Positions 19,525 through 27,155 of a stretch of DNA of 64,000 nucleotides are shown piece by piece. Source of the DNA: Catenovulum maritimum (lineage in GTDB: Bacteria > Pseudomonadota > Gammaproteobacteria > Enterobacterales > Alteromonadaceae); the NCBI RefSeq assembly GCF_001050375.1, contig NZ_KQ130497.1, positions 39,231 to 103,230 of the forward strand. The letters run 5' to 3'. The translations under genes and the position numbers were made by a program. The notes below the pieces were generated by a model. The model saw only the letters and a program-made list of their open reading frames with translations, was not told the origin of the DNA and ran no database searches. The first letter of the stretch is position 1; each line of letters begins with the position of its first letter.

Positions 19525-19920
19525 CTAGCTCCAGAGTCCAAGTGAATAGTCTTCAAATATATTAATCCCAAGCGCGGATTTGATTACGTAAAGGAAACAT
19601 AATCCGAGCATAAGAGATAAGCTGATAGTTGCTAATAAAATGAGGGCTTTAATTGCGCGAGACATCTGCGCCTCCGCTCTGCTCAGTTCTCTTATGTTTT
19701 TACCACATAGTAGGACATAGTAATAATGAGTCGAGCTAAAAGGTAAGCCAAATGTGCCTCTTAAATCTAATTTATGTCGACTCCATTTCCGTGCGCCAAG
19801 TGCAATTTTTAGGTGGAGTAGCTGCTCATCGGTAAAAGATTCTGCAACCTCATTTGGCATACGTTGCAAAATCTGCTGCATGGCTGCTTCTTGTCTAACC
19901 GTGCTGGTTTGTTGTTTCAT
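19525..19920 (-). CDS. Small single-helix membrane protein, function unknown
   Basis: I do not recognise a family with certainty. The 131-residue protein has a hydrophilic N-terminal part with a helical segment rich in Gln and Glu, the conserved-looking stretch ALGARKWSRHKLDLRGTFG, and PFSSTHYYYVLLCGKNIREL. One strong membrane helix follows near residues 90-115 (LILLATISLSLMLGLCFLYV). It probably faces the cytoplasm with its N terminus. It lies four bases before the VanZ-like gene, so the two form a minus-strand pair ending against the exopolysaccharide operon. Confidence 0.7.
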   Translation of the reverse strand: MKQQTSTVRQEAAMQQILQRMPNEVAESFTDEQLLHLKIALGARKWSRHKLDLRGTFGLPFSSTHYYYVLLCGKNIRELSRAEAQMSRAIKALILLATISLSLMLGLCFLYVIKSALGINIFEDYSLGLWS

Positions 19921-19934
19921 TTTGGCCTCCAGCC

Positions 19935-19958
19935 TAAATCAATTTCTCAATTGATTTA
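19935..19958 (-). promoter_or_regulatory. Palindrome just upstream of the minus-strand pair
   Basis: TAAATCAATT (19935-19944) and AATTGATTTA (19949-19958) are perfect ten-base arms around TCTC. The element begins 15 bases upstream of the start codon at 19920, so it could be an operator overlapping the start region or a hairpin in the leader. Confidence 0.45.
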
Positions 19959-20129
19959 CACACTTTAACTGCACATAATGAATACAAATATCATGTGTAA
20001 GCTTTTTAATCAAGTGTCTGAGCTAACGAGAATTTTTATGTAATTAAAGTGTTTTTTATATGCTTAAATAGTGTAGAAATTTTAAAGACAATTGGTTGTT
20101 TATCAAGCAATAATTCAAAGGGATATCTA

Positions 20130-20609
20130 ATGATTAAAACAATTATATTTGGCAACTCTGGCTCTGGTAAATCTACTCTAGCGGGTAAGTTAAGCACTAA
20201 GCACAAAGCTGCACATCTTGATTTAGATACCCTAGCTTGGCAAGCTGTTAATCCGCCGCAGCGAATGCAGATTGATGAATCAGCTAACCTGATTCAAGAT
20301 TTTTTAGCGCAAAATGACAACTGGGTTATAGAGGGGTGTTACTCGGACTTACTAACTCTGATCGCCCCTTTTGCTACTCAGGCTATTTTTATGAACCTGC
20401 CTGTAGCTGCTTGCGTTGAGAATGCTAAAATGCGCCCTTGGGAGCCACACAAATATAAAAGTAAAGCAGATCAAGATGCCAATCTAGACATGCTTATCGC
20501 TTGGATTTCGCAATACACTGAACGTACTGACACTTTTTCTCAAATTGCTCACCAAAAATTATTTGATGAATTTAACGGCGATAAACTTATGTACACTAAG
20601 AATACCTAA
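20130..20609 (+). CDS. Small P-loop kinase (adenylate/shikimate kinase-like)
   Basis: The 159-residue soluble protein starts MIKTIIFGNSGSGKSTLAGK, with a clear Walker A (GNSGSGKST). A DLDTLAWQ segment and a WVIEGCYSDLL segment follow, as in small kinase-like proteins related to adenylate or shikimate kinases and FlaR-type proteins. The upstream extension of the open frame is ignored because AAAGGG precedes ATG 20130 at correct spacing. It stands alone before the P450 gene. The substrate is unknown and a link to the P450 trio is not shown. Confidence 0.75.
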   Translation: MIKTIIFGNSGSGKSTLAGKLSTKHKAAHLDLDTLAWQAVNPPQRMQIDESANLIQDFLAQNDNWVIEGCYSDLLTLIAPFATQAIFMNLPVAACVENAKMRPWEPHKYKSKADQDANLDMLIAWISQYTERTDTFSQIAHQKLFDEFNGDKLMYTKNT

Positions 20610-20725
20610 TAAAACTTACCAGATTTTCGTATTTTTTAGGAATTGAGGCTAAATAAAAGCGATTTAGCACAAGATTCTGCTATTTTATCACAGGCATCTT
20701 TGTATTTTTTATTACCCCTGCTACA

Positions 20726-20742
20726 TATAATGTTGTTAACAA
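20726..20742 (+). promoter_or_regulatory. Candidate -10 box and TTGTTAACAA palindrome before the P450 gene
   Basis: TATAAT lies at 20726-20731 and the perfect palindrome TTGTTAACAA at 20733-20742, where transcription would start. No well-spaced -35 box is clear. The same ten bases form the core of the palindrome at 25272-25285. Confidence 0.4.
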
Positions 20743-20792
20743 TGTGTTGTAGATTACCACTTGGTAATAACAAATTTAGTGAGATGAATCTG

Positions 20793-21950
20793 ATGAAAAA
20801 GAGTAAATTAGCCGATCCTTTTGAACAAGCAAGACTTGAATCAGGCATAGGTAAAATGGATGACCAAAATGATCCAGTGACTATGCTGTTAAGGTTAAAA
20901 GACGTACGTAAAACAGCGCATAATTGGAAAGTTTTTCAGTCAGGCGCTAAGCCTGGTCGTATCGTTGTGCCTTCTGAGGTTAATATACGAGATACTCGTC
21001 AGATCCCATTTGAAGTTGATCCGCCTGAACACGGTGACTATCGAAAACTGGTTGAACCTTGGTTTAAGCGACCGCTAGAAGCAGATTATCAAGCCGCATT
21101 GACTAAGCAGATTAATGAAATTGTTGACGAAGCTTTATCTTTAGACGATATCGAAGTCGTTAGTGATTTTTCATTACGTTTACAGTCACGAGCATTGACC
21201 TTATTACTCAATACGCCATACAGCGAAGCCGACACTTGGATTGGTTGGGGTACGCATGTATTCAGAAGTGAAGGCGATTCGTTAGATGGTGATAAAGCCA
21301 ATATTCTATATGACTATATAGATGAACAAATCGAACGAGCAAGTGAAAACCCAAGCGACGACTTATATTCAGTTTTATTAAATTCTGAGCTAAATGGCAG
21401 AAAACTGACCAAAGAAGAAGTTAAAGGCGTGATGATTTTAACTTTTGCAGGTGGTAGAGACACAGTTATCAATGCAGTGACGAATTCAATTGCTTATTTT
21501 GCTGAGCATCCAGAGTCGCTCGCTCGTTTAAATGACGAACCTGAAATAACAGGCAAAGCGGTTGAAGAGTTAATTCGCTATTTTTCGCCATTAACGCATA
21601 TGGGTCGTGTTGTTACTGAAGATACGCAAGTTTGTGAACATGCAGCAAAAGCAGATTCTAGAGTTTCACTTTGCTGGGCTTCAGCTAACCGTGATGCATC
21701 TGTATTTGAAAATCCAAATGAAGTCGTATTGGACAGAAAATTAAATCCACATGTTGGTTTTGGTTTTAGTCATCACAACTGTTTGGGTGCAACGCATGCA
21801 CGTCAAATTATGCAGATATTACTGACTAGCTTAGCGCAGAAAGTTAAATCAATTGATATTTTAGATTATGAAGAAAATATTGAAGATTTAGACCAATTTA
21901 AGCGCAAAGTTGGTTATGAAAAAATCAAAGTTAAATTTAATCCAAAATAA
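20793..21950 (+). CDS. Cytochrome P450, likely 6-O-methyl-D-galactose demethylase (CYP236A-like)
   Basis: The 385-residue soluble P450 has the I-helix motif A219-GGRDT224, an ExxR motif in EELIRYF and the heme loop FGFSHHNCLG with thiolate ligand C330. Directly downstream are a [2Fe-2S] ferredoxin and a FAD ferredoxin reductase, giving a complete three-component class I system. This gene order in a red-algal galactan locus matches the CYP236A systems of Zobellia and Formosa. Those oxidatively demethylate 6-O-methyl-D-galactose from porphyran, giving galactose and formaldehyde. Family assignment is from gene context and remembered motifs, not alignment. ATG 20793 was chosen over the upstream TTG/ATG starts; ATG 20784 is also possible. 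Confidence 0.85.
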   Translation: MKKSKLADPFEQARLESGIGKMDDQNDPVTMLLRLKDVRKTAHNWKVFQSGAKPGRIVVPSEVNIRDTRQIPFEVDPPEHGDYRKLVEPWFKRPLEADYQAALTKQINEIVDEALSLDDIEVVSDFSLRLQSRALTLLLNTPYSEADTWIGWGTHVFRSEGDSLDGDKANILYDYIDEQIERASENPSDDLYSVLLNSELNGRKLTKEEVKGVMILTFAGGRDTVINAVTNSIAYFAEHPESLARLNDEPEITGKAVEELIRYFSPLTHMGRVVTEDTQVCEHAAKADSRVSLCWASANRDASVFENPNEVVLDRKLNPHVGFGFSHHNCLGATHARQIMQILLTSLAQKVKSIDILDYEENIEDLDQFKRKVGYEKIKVKFNPK

Positions 21951-22006
21951 AGCCATAGTTTTGGCGTTATACATTCAGTTATTTACAAAGTTTTAAGAGG
22001 TTTACT

Positions 22007-22315
22007 ATGGCTAAAATTACATTTATTACAACCGATGAATCATCAATCACACTAGAAGCGACTTCAGGGTCAGTTATGGAGTTAGCAGTACAAAACAATG
22101 TTGCTGGCATTGATGGAGATTGTGGCGGGGTTTGTTCTTGCGCGACTTGTCACGTACATGTAGATCCTGCTCACTTAGATAAAACGGGTGATGCGAGCGA
22201 AATTGAAAAAGACATGCTTGAGCTTGACGATAATGCAAACGAATACAGCAGACTATGTTGTCAGTTAGAAGTATCAGATCAATTAGACGGTGTCATTTTG
22301 AGAGTTGCTCAATAA
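22007..22315 (+). CDS. [2Fe-2S] ferredoxin partner of the P450
   Basis: The 102-residue adrenodoxin/putidaredoxin-type ferredoxin has cluster ligands in the spaced motif GDCGGVCSCATCHVHV, with the fourth Cys in RLCCQLEV near residue 85. It would carry electrons from the FAD reductase to the P450. It starts 56 bases after the P450 stop behind AAGAGG. An adrenodoxin-like ferredoxin rather than a plant-type one is what bacterial class I P450 systems use. Confidence 0.93.
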   Translation: MAKITFITTDESSITLEATSGSVMELAVQNNVAGIDGDCGGVCSCATCHVHVDPAHLDKTGDASEIEKDMLELDDNANEYSRLCCQLEVSDQLDGVILRVAQ

Positions 22316-22322
22316 CCTAAGT

Positions 22323-22401
22323 AACCTGAATTCAGAATAAAGTTTTAAGTCTTTGTTAATGATTTCAATTTCTTAGCTAACTTCTTATCCGAGTTCAGGT
22401 T
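22323..22401 (+). repeat. Intergenic repeat R2 with terminal inverted ends, copy A
   Basis: The element starts AACCTGAATTCAGAATAA and ends TTATCCGAGTTCAGGTT. The two ends are imperfect inverted repeats of each other, as in miniature mobile elements. Its interior matches 56273-56340 over nearly its whole length (for example AGTTTTAAGTCTTTGTTAAT). It lies between the ferredoxin and reductase genes, so it is probably transcribed with them. Confidence 0.65.
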
Positions 22402-22475
22402 AAATTTCTTCTTTATTGCTTCTAGGTAACTAGGGGCAGTCTTCTTATTCGTGCTTCATTTGTTCAGGTTTTGTT

Positions 22476-23732
22476 ATGTCAGATAAATCATCGTTAGATC
22501 AAACATGTATCATCATTGGTGCAAGCCATGCTGGGGTTAATTTAGCTTTCTCTTTAAGAAAGGAAGGTTGGCAAGGTGAAATTAAGCTCTTTGATGCGGA
22601 TCCAATTTTACCTTATCACAGACCACCTTTATCAAAAGCGTATTTAACCAGTGATGACGAGATTGATAAAAATGCACTGAAATCAGCTGAAAGTTATGAC
22701 AAAGAAAATATCAACCTAAACCTAGGCGTTTCAGTAACTAAAATTGACGCTGAATCTGAACAGATTACCTTATCTGATAACACAGTACATGGTTACGATA
22801 AGCTTGTGATAGCGACAGGTGCAAGACCATTAATTCCACCTATCACTGGAATTGAAACTGCCACTCATTTATACCCATTACGTACGGCACTAGATGTGAG
22901 TAATATTCGTAAAGCTTTTAACCAAAGCAAGCAAAAAAGAGTGGTTATTATAGGTGGTGGATATATAGGATTAGAAACCGCAGCATCACTTAAAAAATTA
23001 GGTGCCAAAGTCACAGTATTAGAGCGCGAAGATAGAATACTGGCGCGTGTTACAGCACCGGAAATGTCAGCGTTTTTCGCTAAGCTACATGCCGATAATG
23101 ACGTTGACGTTTTTACGGGTAAAAATGTAACCCAAATACAAAATTGTCAAAATGAGAACACAATTATTTGTGCTGATGGCAGTTCATACCAAGCTGATAT
23201 CATTATTGTGGGCGTCGGCATTCGGGTCAATACAGAGTTAGCTGCTGATGCAGGTATTGAATTAGAAAACGGCATTAAAGTGGATGAAACAACCGCAACT
23301 TCGGCTGCTAACATATACGCCATTGGTGACTGTAGTTACCACTACAACCCTCATTACGATCGATTTATTCGTTTAGAGTCGGTGCAAAATGCTGTTGACC
23401 AAGCCAAAACCGCAGCTGCTGCGATTAATGGTAAACAAGTCAAGTATGATACTTTACCTTGGTTTTGGTCAGATCAGCATGATGTAAAATTACAAATGGT
23501 GGGTTTGTCACAAGGCTATAATCAAATAGTGGTGCGACAGGAGCTAGACGCTGAAAATAAATTCTCTGTTTGGTATTTTGATAACGATACCTTGCTATCT
23601 GTAGATGCCGTCAATAATGCTAAGGCTTATGTTTTGGGCACTAAATTTATTAAATCATCGAGCAAACTAGATAAAGCAAAATTAGCTGATGCTAATGTCG
23701 AACTTAAACCAGCTAATTTGATTCAAGATTAA
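22476..23732 (+). CDS. FAD-dependent ferredoxin reductase of the P450 system
   Basis: The 418-residue pyridine-nucleotide reductase has an N-terminal FAD dinucleotide fold (CIIIGASHAGVNLAFSLR), a second dinucleotide fold for NAD(P)H (VVIIGGGYIGLETAASL) and the FAD motif TSAANIYAIGDC. A C-terminal reductase domain follows (WFWSDQHDVKLQMVGL). It is of the putidaredoxin/rhodocoxin reductase type and would pass electrons from NAD(P)H to the adjacent ferredoxin. The 160-base space to the ferredoxin gene contains an R2 repeat, but both genes point the same way and there is no clear terminator. Confidence 0.92.
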   Translation: MSDKSSLDQTCIIIGASHAGVNLAFSLRKEGWQGEIKLFDADPILPYHRPPLSKAYLTSDDEIDKNALKSAESYDKENINLNLGVSVTKIDAESEQITLSDNTVHGYDKLVIATGARPLIPPITGIETATHLYPLRTALDVSNIRKAFNQSKQKRVVIIGGGYIGLETAASLKKLGAKVTVLEREDRILARVTAPEMSAFFAKLHADNDVDVFTGKNVTQIQNCQNENTIICADGSSYQADIIIVGVGIRVNTELAADAGIELENGIKVDETTATSAANIYAIGDCSYHYNPHYDRFIRLESVQNAVDQAKTAAAAINGKQVKYDTLPWFWSDQHDVKLQMVGLSQGYNQIVVRQELDAENKFSVWYFDNDTLLSVDAVNNAKAYVLGTKFIKSSSKLDKAKLADANVELKPANLIQD

Positions 23733-23768
23733 TCCCCAGCTAGCAAATTTACCCTAGGCTTAAATTTG

Positions 23769-24308
23769 CTAGAAAGATGAACCGGGCTGTTGTAAAAAGG
23801 CTAACTCTTCGGCCGTTGACTCACGACCTAAAATATTATTTCTGTGTGGGTAGCGGCCAAACTTATCGATAATCTCTTTATGCTTTAACTCAAACTCATA
23901 ATTTGAAGCTAAATTATTATCTTTAAATAATTTAACCGCAACTTGATGGATAGTTGCAGATTCGCTATGCATGAAAGGCATATACAGAAAAGATTTTTGC
24001 TCCGGATTGAGTGACTGGTCTAAACCTAATGATATTGCTTCTTGGGATAAAACTAGCGCTATGCTGTCAGCTGAAAACGAATCCGGCTGGCCTCTATATA
24101 TATTTCTAGAGAATTGATCTAACACTATAATTTCGGCTAATCTGCCTTGAATTGAAGTTCGCCAATGGTAGAGTTCGCCTCTTTTAGCTTGGTTTAAAGT
24201 CGCTAAAAATTGTGATTTTATTAACGAATCTAGCGCTTCATCTTTCACCCACCATTGTTTTGGCTCTAATTGAGTAAACCAAAAATTGATTACGTCATCT
24301 GCTCGCAT
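23769..24308 (-). CDS. DUF924 family protein
   Basis: The 179-residue soluble protein has the DUF924 features: VINFWFTQLEPKQWW at the start, LAEIIVLDQFSRNIYRG in the middle, and YMPFMHSES and FGRYPHRNNILGR near the end. The family has a TPR-like helical fold and no agreed function. It is transcribed toward the reductase gene and has ATG 24308. It is not an obvious part of the galactan pathway. Confidence 0.85.
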   Translation of the reverse strand: MRADDVINFWFTQLEPKQWWVKDEALDSLIKSQFLATLNQAKRGELYHWRTSIQGRLAEIIVLDQFSRNIYRGQPDSFSADSIALVLSQEAISLGLDQSLNPEQKSFLYMPFMHSESATIHQVAVKLFKDNNLASNYEFELKHKEIIDKFGRYPHRNNILGRESTAEELAFLQQPGSSF

Positions 24309-24457
24309 GATTATCTCTTGTCTTTGATGTGTCTACTTTCTCGCTAACGTTATTAAGAAAATTAGCTAGGATGTGTATATTGACTTCGCTTGAATAATAG
24401 CAGTGCGGGGATAAATTGTTAGAGGAAATGATGAATTTTGAGATTAGGTTCGAATGA

Positions 24458-24486
24458 TGAAGTGCCACGATAAAACTGGCACTTCA
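24458..24486 (-). terminator. Hairpin downstream of the ExoP-domain gene
   Basis: TGAAGTGCCA (24458-24467) pairs with TGGCACTTCA (24477-24486) around a nine-base loop. It lies 55 bases beyond the stop of the minus-strand gene that ends at 24541. A clear T run is missing, so termination is plausible but not certain. Confidence 0.5.
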
Positions 24487-24540
24487 ATATTCGATGCTAT
24501 GCTTGTGACGCTAATGGCGTTTTCGCTTAGTCTGTTAAAC

Positions 24541-25209
24541 TTATTTTTTACAACCTTTATTGCCTGCAGGTAAAGAAACTAGGTTAACGTTAGCTATCTC
24601 TAATTCCATTTTCCCCTGAGTTGAAATGGCAAAAATATCGGTTAAATTAGCAAAATCAAATTTACCATTTTGGTTAAAACAATTAAGAGGTAAAACAAGA
24701 GCTGTCCACTCTGAAGTTGGTAATTGATCAAGTAATGGATTTAACGGCATATCGTTTTCACATTTATTTGACCAATTACACCTCATTGCAATTTTAGCAA
24801 TGGAAGTTGGCTTACGATGGATTTTAAGCTCAATATTCAAAGCAGCTTTATCTTCAATGCTAGAAAGATCGATTTTACGACCATTTAAAGTCACATTTGA
24901 GAACCAAGCTGATTTCGAATTACGGCCACGCCATTTAAAGATTAAAGTATCGTTATCCGCATAGCGTTTTGACGGACTAACCGTTAAATTACCGCGCTGG
25001 GTTTTACCTTTTTGTTCTGTGACTGGTTCACCCCAGGCAAAAGCGTTGCCTACTGTTAATTTCCATGGTGATAAAGGCTTCCCTGACTCTATATAGTTTG
25101 TTAACGAATTATCTGCATGACTATTAAATGTAATAAAATTTAAAGCTACTACAAGAAATAGTAAAGCAGATTTAGTCATAGTGAGTTTTGTCAGTTGATA
25201 TGAAAACAT
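24541..25209 (-). CDS. Secreted free-standing ExoP-type galactose-binding-like domain protein
   Basis: The 222-residue protein has a signal peptide (SALLFLVVALNFITFNSHA). The rest matches the ExoP C-terminal carbohydrate-binding-like domain that normally ends GH3 exo-glucosidases. Recognisable parts are DNDTLIFKWRGRNSKSAWFS, IAKIAMRCNWSNKCENDMPL, LPTSEWTALVLPLNCF and IFAISTQGKMELEIANVNL. Here the domain stands alone without a hydrolase. It may act as a periplasmic or surface sugar-binding module. GGAGC seven bases upstream supports ATG 25209; an ATG ten codons later would also give a signal peptide. It is divergent from the M23 gene across the 25272 palindrome. Confidence 0.7.
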   Translation of the reverse strand: MFSYQLTKLTMTKSALLFLVVALNFITFNSHADNSLTNYIESGKPLSPWKLTVGNAFAWGEPVTEQKGKTQRGNLTVSPSKRYADNDTLIFKWRGRNSKSAWFSNVTLNGRKIDLSSIEDKAALNIELKIHRKPTSIAKIAMRCNWSNKCENDMPLNPLLDQLPTSEWTALVLPLNCFNQNGKFDFANLTDIFAISTQGKMELEIANVNLVSLPAGNKGCKK

Positions 25210-25271
25210 TTACAGCTCCAAAATTTTTAATCTTTATTAGTATGTTTTCTATATGAGTAAAAGTAAAGTCA

Positions 25272-25285
25272 ATTGTTAACAATTT
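25272..25285. promoter_or_regulatory. Fourteen-base palindrome between divergent genes
   Basis: AATTGTTAACAATT is a perfect palindrome placed between the divergent ExoP-domain gene and the M23 peptidase gene. Its core TTGTTAACAA recurs at 20733-20742 before the P450 gene. A looser form with a three-base spacer, TTGTT-GTA-AACAA, is at 26972-26984 before the first sulfatase. A shared repressor site is an inference. Confidence 0.45.
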
Positions 25286-25362
25286 ATCGTTTTTTTGATA
25301 TGAACTTTTAAACATAAGTGATCTCATATACTTTTATCTTTTACAATAATTTAAAAACAAAT

Positions 25363-25890
25363 ATGAAATTCTTTATCACGCTGCGACGTACCTTATTAGC
25401 GTCTGGCGCCAGCCTATTTCTGCTTGGATTTTTAATACCTGAAGCTAAATTGATACCGGTAGATGCCGCAACCCCCAATGACTGGAATAAAGATTCCTTT
25501 TGGTATGAGCCGTGGGGGACTTCTGGTGTTCATAAAGGAATTGATATTTTCGCTAACAAAGGAACGAGTGTCATTGCACCTGTTGATATGCTTGTTTTGT
25601 ATACTGGGGAAAGTAGCAAAGGAGGAAAAATTATTGTGGGATTAGGGCCAAAATGGCGGATCCATTATTTTGCCCATTTAGATCAAATTTCAGCTAACTT
25701 GGCATTTGCTATGTTATCGGGTTCAAAATTGGGGACTGTCGGTGATACAGGGAATGCAACAGGCAAGCAAGCGCATCTTCATTATTCTATTTTGAGTTTA
25801 GTCCCATTACCTTGGCGCATTGATAATTCAACTCAAGGATATAAAAAAGCTATTTACATAAATCCGATAGAGTATTTTGAAGCGCAATAA
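25363..25890 (+). CDS. M23 family metallopeptidase (LytM-like), membrane-anchored
   Basis: The 175-residue protein has an N-terminal hydrophobic segment (LLASGASLFLLGFLI) and a peptidase M23 domain. The zinc-binding motifs are VHKGIDIF (H-x3-D) and the paired HLHYS, with YFAHLDQI between them. It would cut peptide cross-bridges of peptidoglycan or a similar substrate in the periplasm. The frame is open from GTG 25318, but ATG 25363 gives a normal signal segment. It ends before a GC-rich hairpin. No link to galactan use is apparent. Confidence 0.8.
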   Translation: MKFFITLRRTLLASGASLFLLGFLIPEAKLIPVDAATPNDWNKDSFWYEPWGTSGVHKGIDIFANKGTSVIAPVDMLVLYTGESSKGGKIIVGLGPKWRIHYFAHLDQISANLAFAMLSGSKLGTVGDTGNATGKQAHLHYSILSLVPLPWRIDNSTQGYKKAIYINPIEYFEAQ

Positions 25891-25902
25891 TCTGATAAAA
25901 AA

Positions 25903-25935
25903 GGGCGGAATTACGGCATGACGCATAATCCGCCC
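25903..25935 (+). terminator. Hairpin after the M23 peptidase gene
   Basis: GGGCGGAATTA and TAATCCGCCC pair with one bulged A, 12 bases after the stop codon. No T run follows on the plus strand. Confidence 0.5.
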
Positions 25936-26124
25936 AACAGACCTAACTCTTGGTTTAATTTGAAATCGAATTTAAATTGTATTCTATCCGTGTAAGCAAA
26001 TTTGCCAATATATACATATTATGTTTACATATTAACTATCAATTTTTGGCAAGTTGAATTTGATGAATCGTCCAGAGCGGTTTTATCTATCCTAAATTTT
26101 CATGTCCATTTCAAAGGTATCTAA

Positions 26125-26832
26125 ATGCAGTTGACCATTGTTTTTCGAGTATTAGTTATATTTACTGGCATACTTTTTTGTCAATCTATTTTCGCTCAAG
26201 TGGAACCAACTAAATTTTTTGAAGATAAATTTGAACGCAACGAATCTCAGGAACTGACAGAAGAAATTGGCCAAGGTTGGTTTAGTAATAGTGCTAATAG
26301 AGCTGGGGGCTATAAGCAGGTAGATCTAAACAAAGGTGTTCTGCATATACAAAAAAAGCCAAAAGGAAAGTATGCCGTTAACTTGAAACATGCGCTCAAT
26401 GTGAAAGACGCTCGAATTCAGTTTAACTTTGAATTTGCGAGTAAAAAGGGAGCTCGTTTTAATTTTTATGACACACAAGCTAAAGATAAAGCGATTTCAG
26501 GGCATGTATGCCAAGTGCGACTAGATAAAAACAAAATTATCTTACTCGATCAAATGGGTGGTAAATTCAATGTCGGTTTTAATAATTTAGATAAACAGGC
26601 CCAAAAGAAGTTATTAGCTGAAACGACAGCTTCAGTGCCTTACCAATTTGTCATTGGCCAGTGGTATGAAATGATCATTGAAATCCAAGATAGTCAATTA
26701 ACTGCTTTTATTAATGGCGAAAAAATCGCAACGCTTGAATCTATAGGGATCAATCACACTAACAAGACTGAATTTGGTTTCTCAGTTGTTGATGAACTTA
26801 AGATTAAAGATATTAGTTTTTGGCAGTTATAA
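26125..26832 (+). CDS. Secreted LamG/ConA-like protein (DUF1080-like), function unknown
   Basis: The 235-residue protein has a signal peptide (VLVIFTGILFCQSIFA). It resembles secreted proteins that are common in Planctomycetes and Verrucomicrobia. The stretches FEDKFERNESQE, GQGWFSNSANRAGG, KQVDLNKGVLHI and FVIGQWYEMIIEIQ suggest a concanavalin/LamG-like sandwich related to DUF1080 ('3-keto-disaccharide hydrolase') domains. No catalytic residues can be named. It sits directly before the first sulfatase in the galactan region, so binding or processing of glycan is plausible. Start ATG 26125 has AAAGG upstream. Confidence 0.7.
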   Translation: MQLTIVFRVLVIFTGILFCQSIFAQVEPTKFFEDKFERNESQELTEEIGQGWFSNSANRAGGYKQVDLNKGVLHIQKKPKGKYAVNLKHALNVKDARIQFNFEFASKKGARFNFYDTQAKDKAISGHVCQVRLDKNKIILLDQMGGKFNVGFNNLDKQAQKKLLAETTASVPYQFVIGQWYEMIIEIQDSQLTAFINGEKIATLESIGINHTNKTEFGFSVVDELKIKDISFWQL

Positions 26833-27155
26833 GCCAATTTAGCAGGCAAAGAAAATAGCTAGGGTCTTATGTAAAACCTTTGTAAATCCTTCCATAAATT
26901 TATATTTTTAAATCAATTCATATTGACTAATCAAACATCACATGTTTATATTGTAATTATGATGTGTTAATTTGTTGTAAACAATAAGCCTAGTGTTTCA
27001 AATAAACTGAATGTTTTTTTAACCTGTCGGTTTTATCTATGTAGTACAAGGTGAACTAGATATACATCATCATTTTTGGGTCAGGCTTGGGTTATCAGTC
27101 TGCTTATACAACAACCCACAAAACATAACGTGGAACGAATTTATAAGAGTTTTTT
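26833..27155 (+). promoter_or_regulatory. Intergenic region before the sulfatase operon
   Basis: These 323 bases hold no recognisable gene. ATGTTTATATT at 26942-26952 matches the core of the -10 elements before the two DgoR-like genes. TTGTT-GTA-AACAA at 26972-26984 is a loose form of the TTGTTAACAA palindrome. A promoter for the sulfatase/cycloisomerase operon probably lies here. Confidence 0.4.

Noticed and set aside
20130..20609. Small P-loop kinase as galactokinase for the demethylated galactose
   Set aside because: It lacks GHMP galactokinase motifs and is far too short; it looks like an adenylate/shikimate-kinase-type protein.
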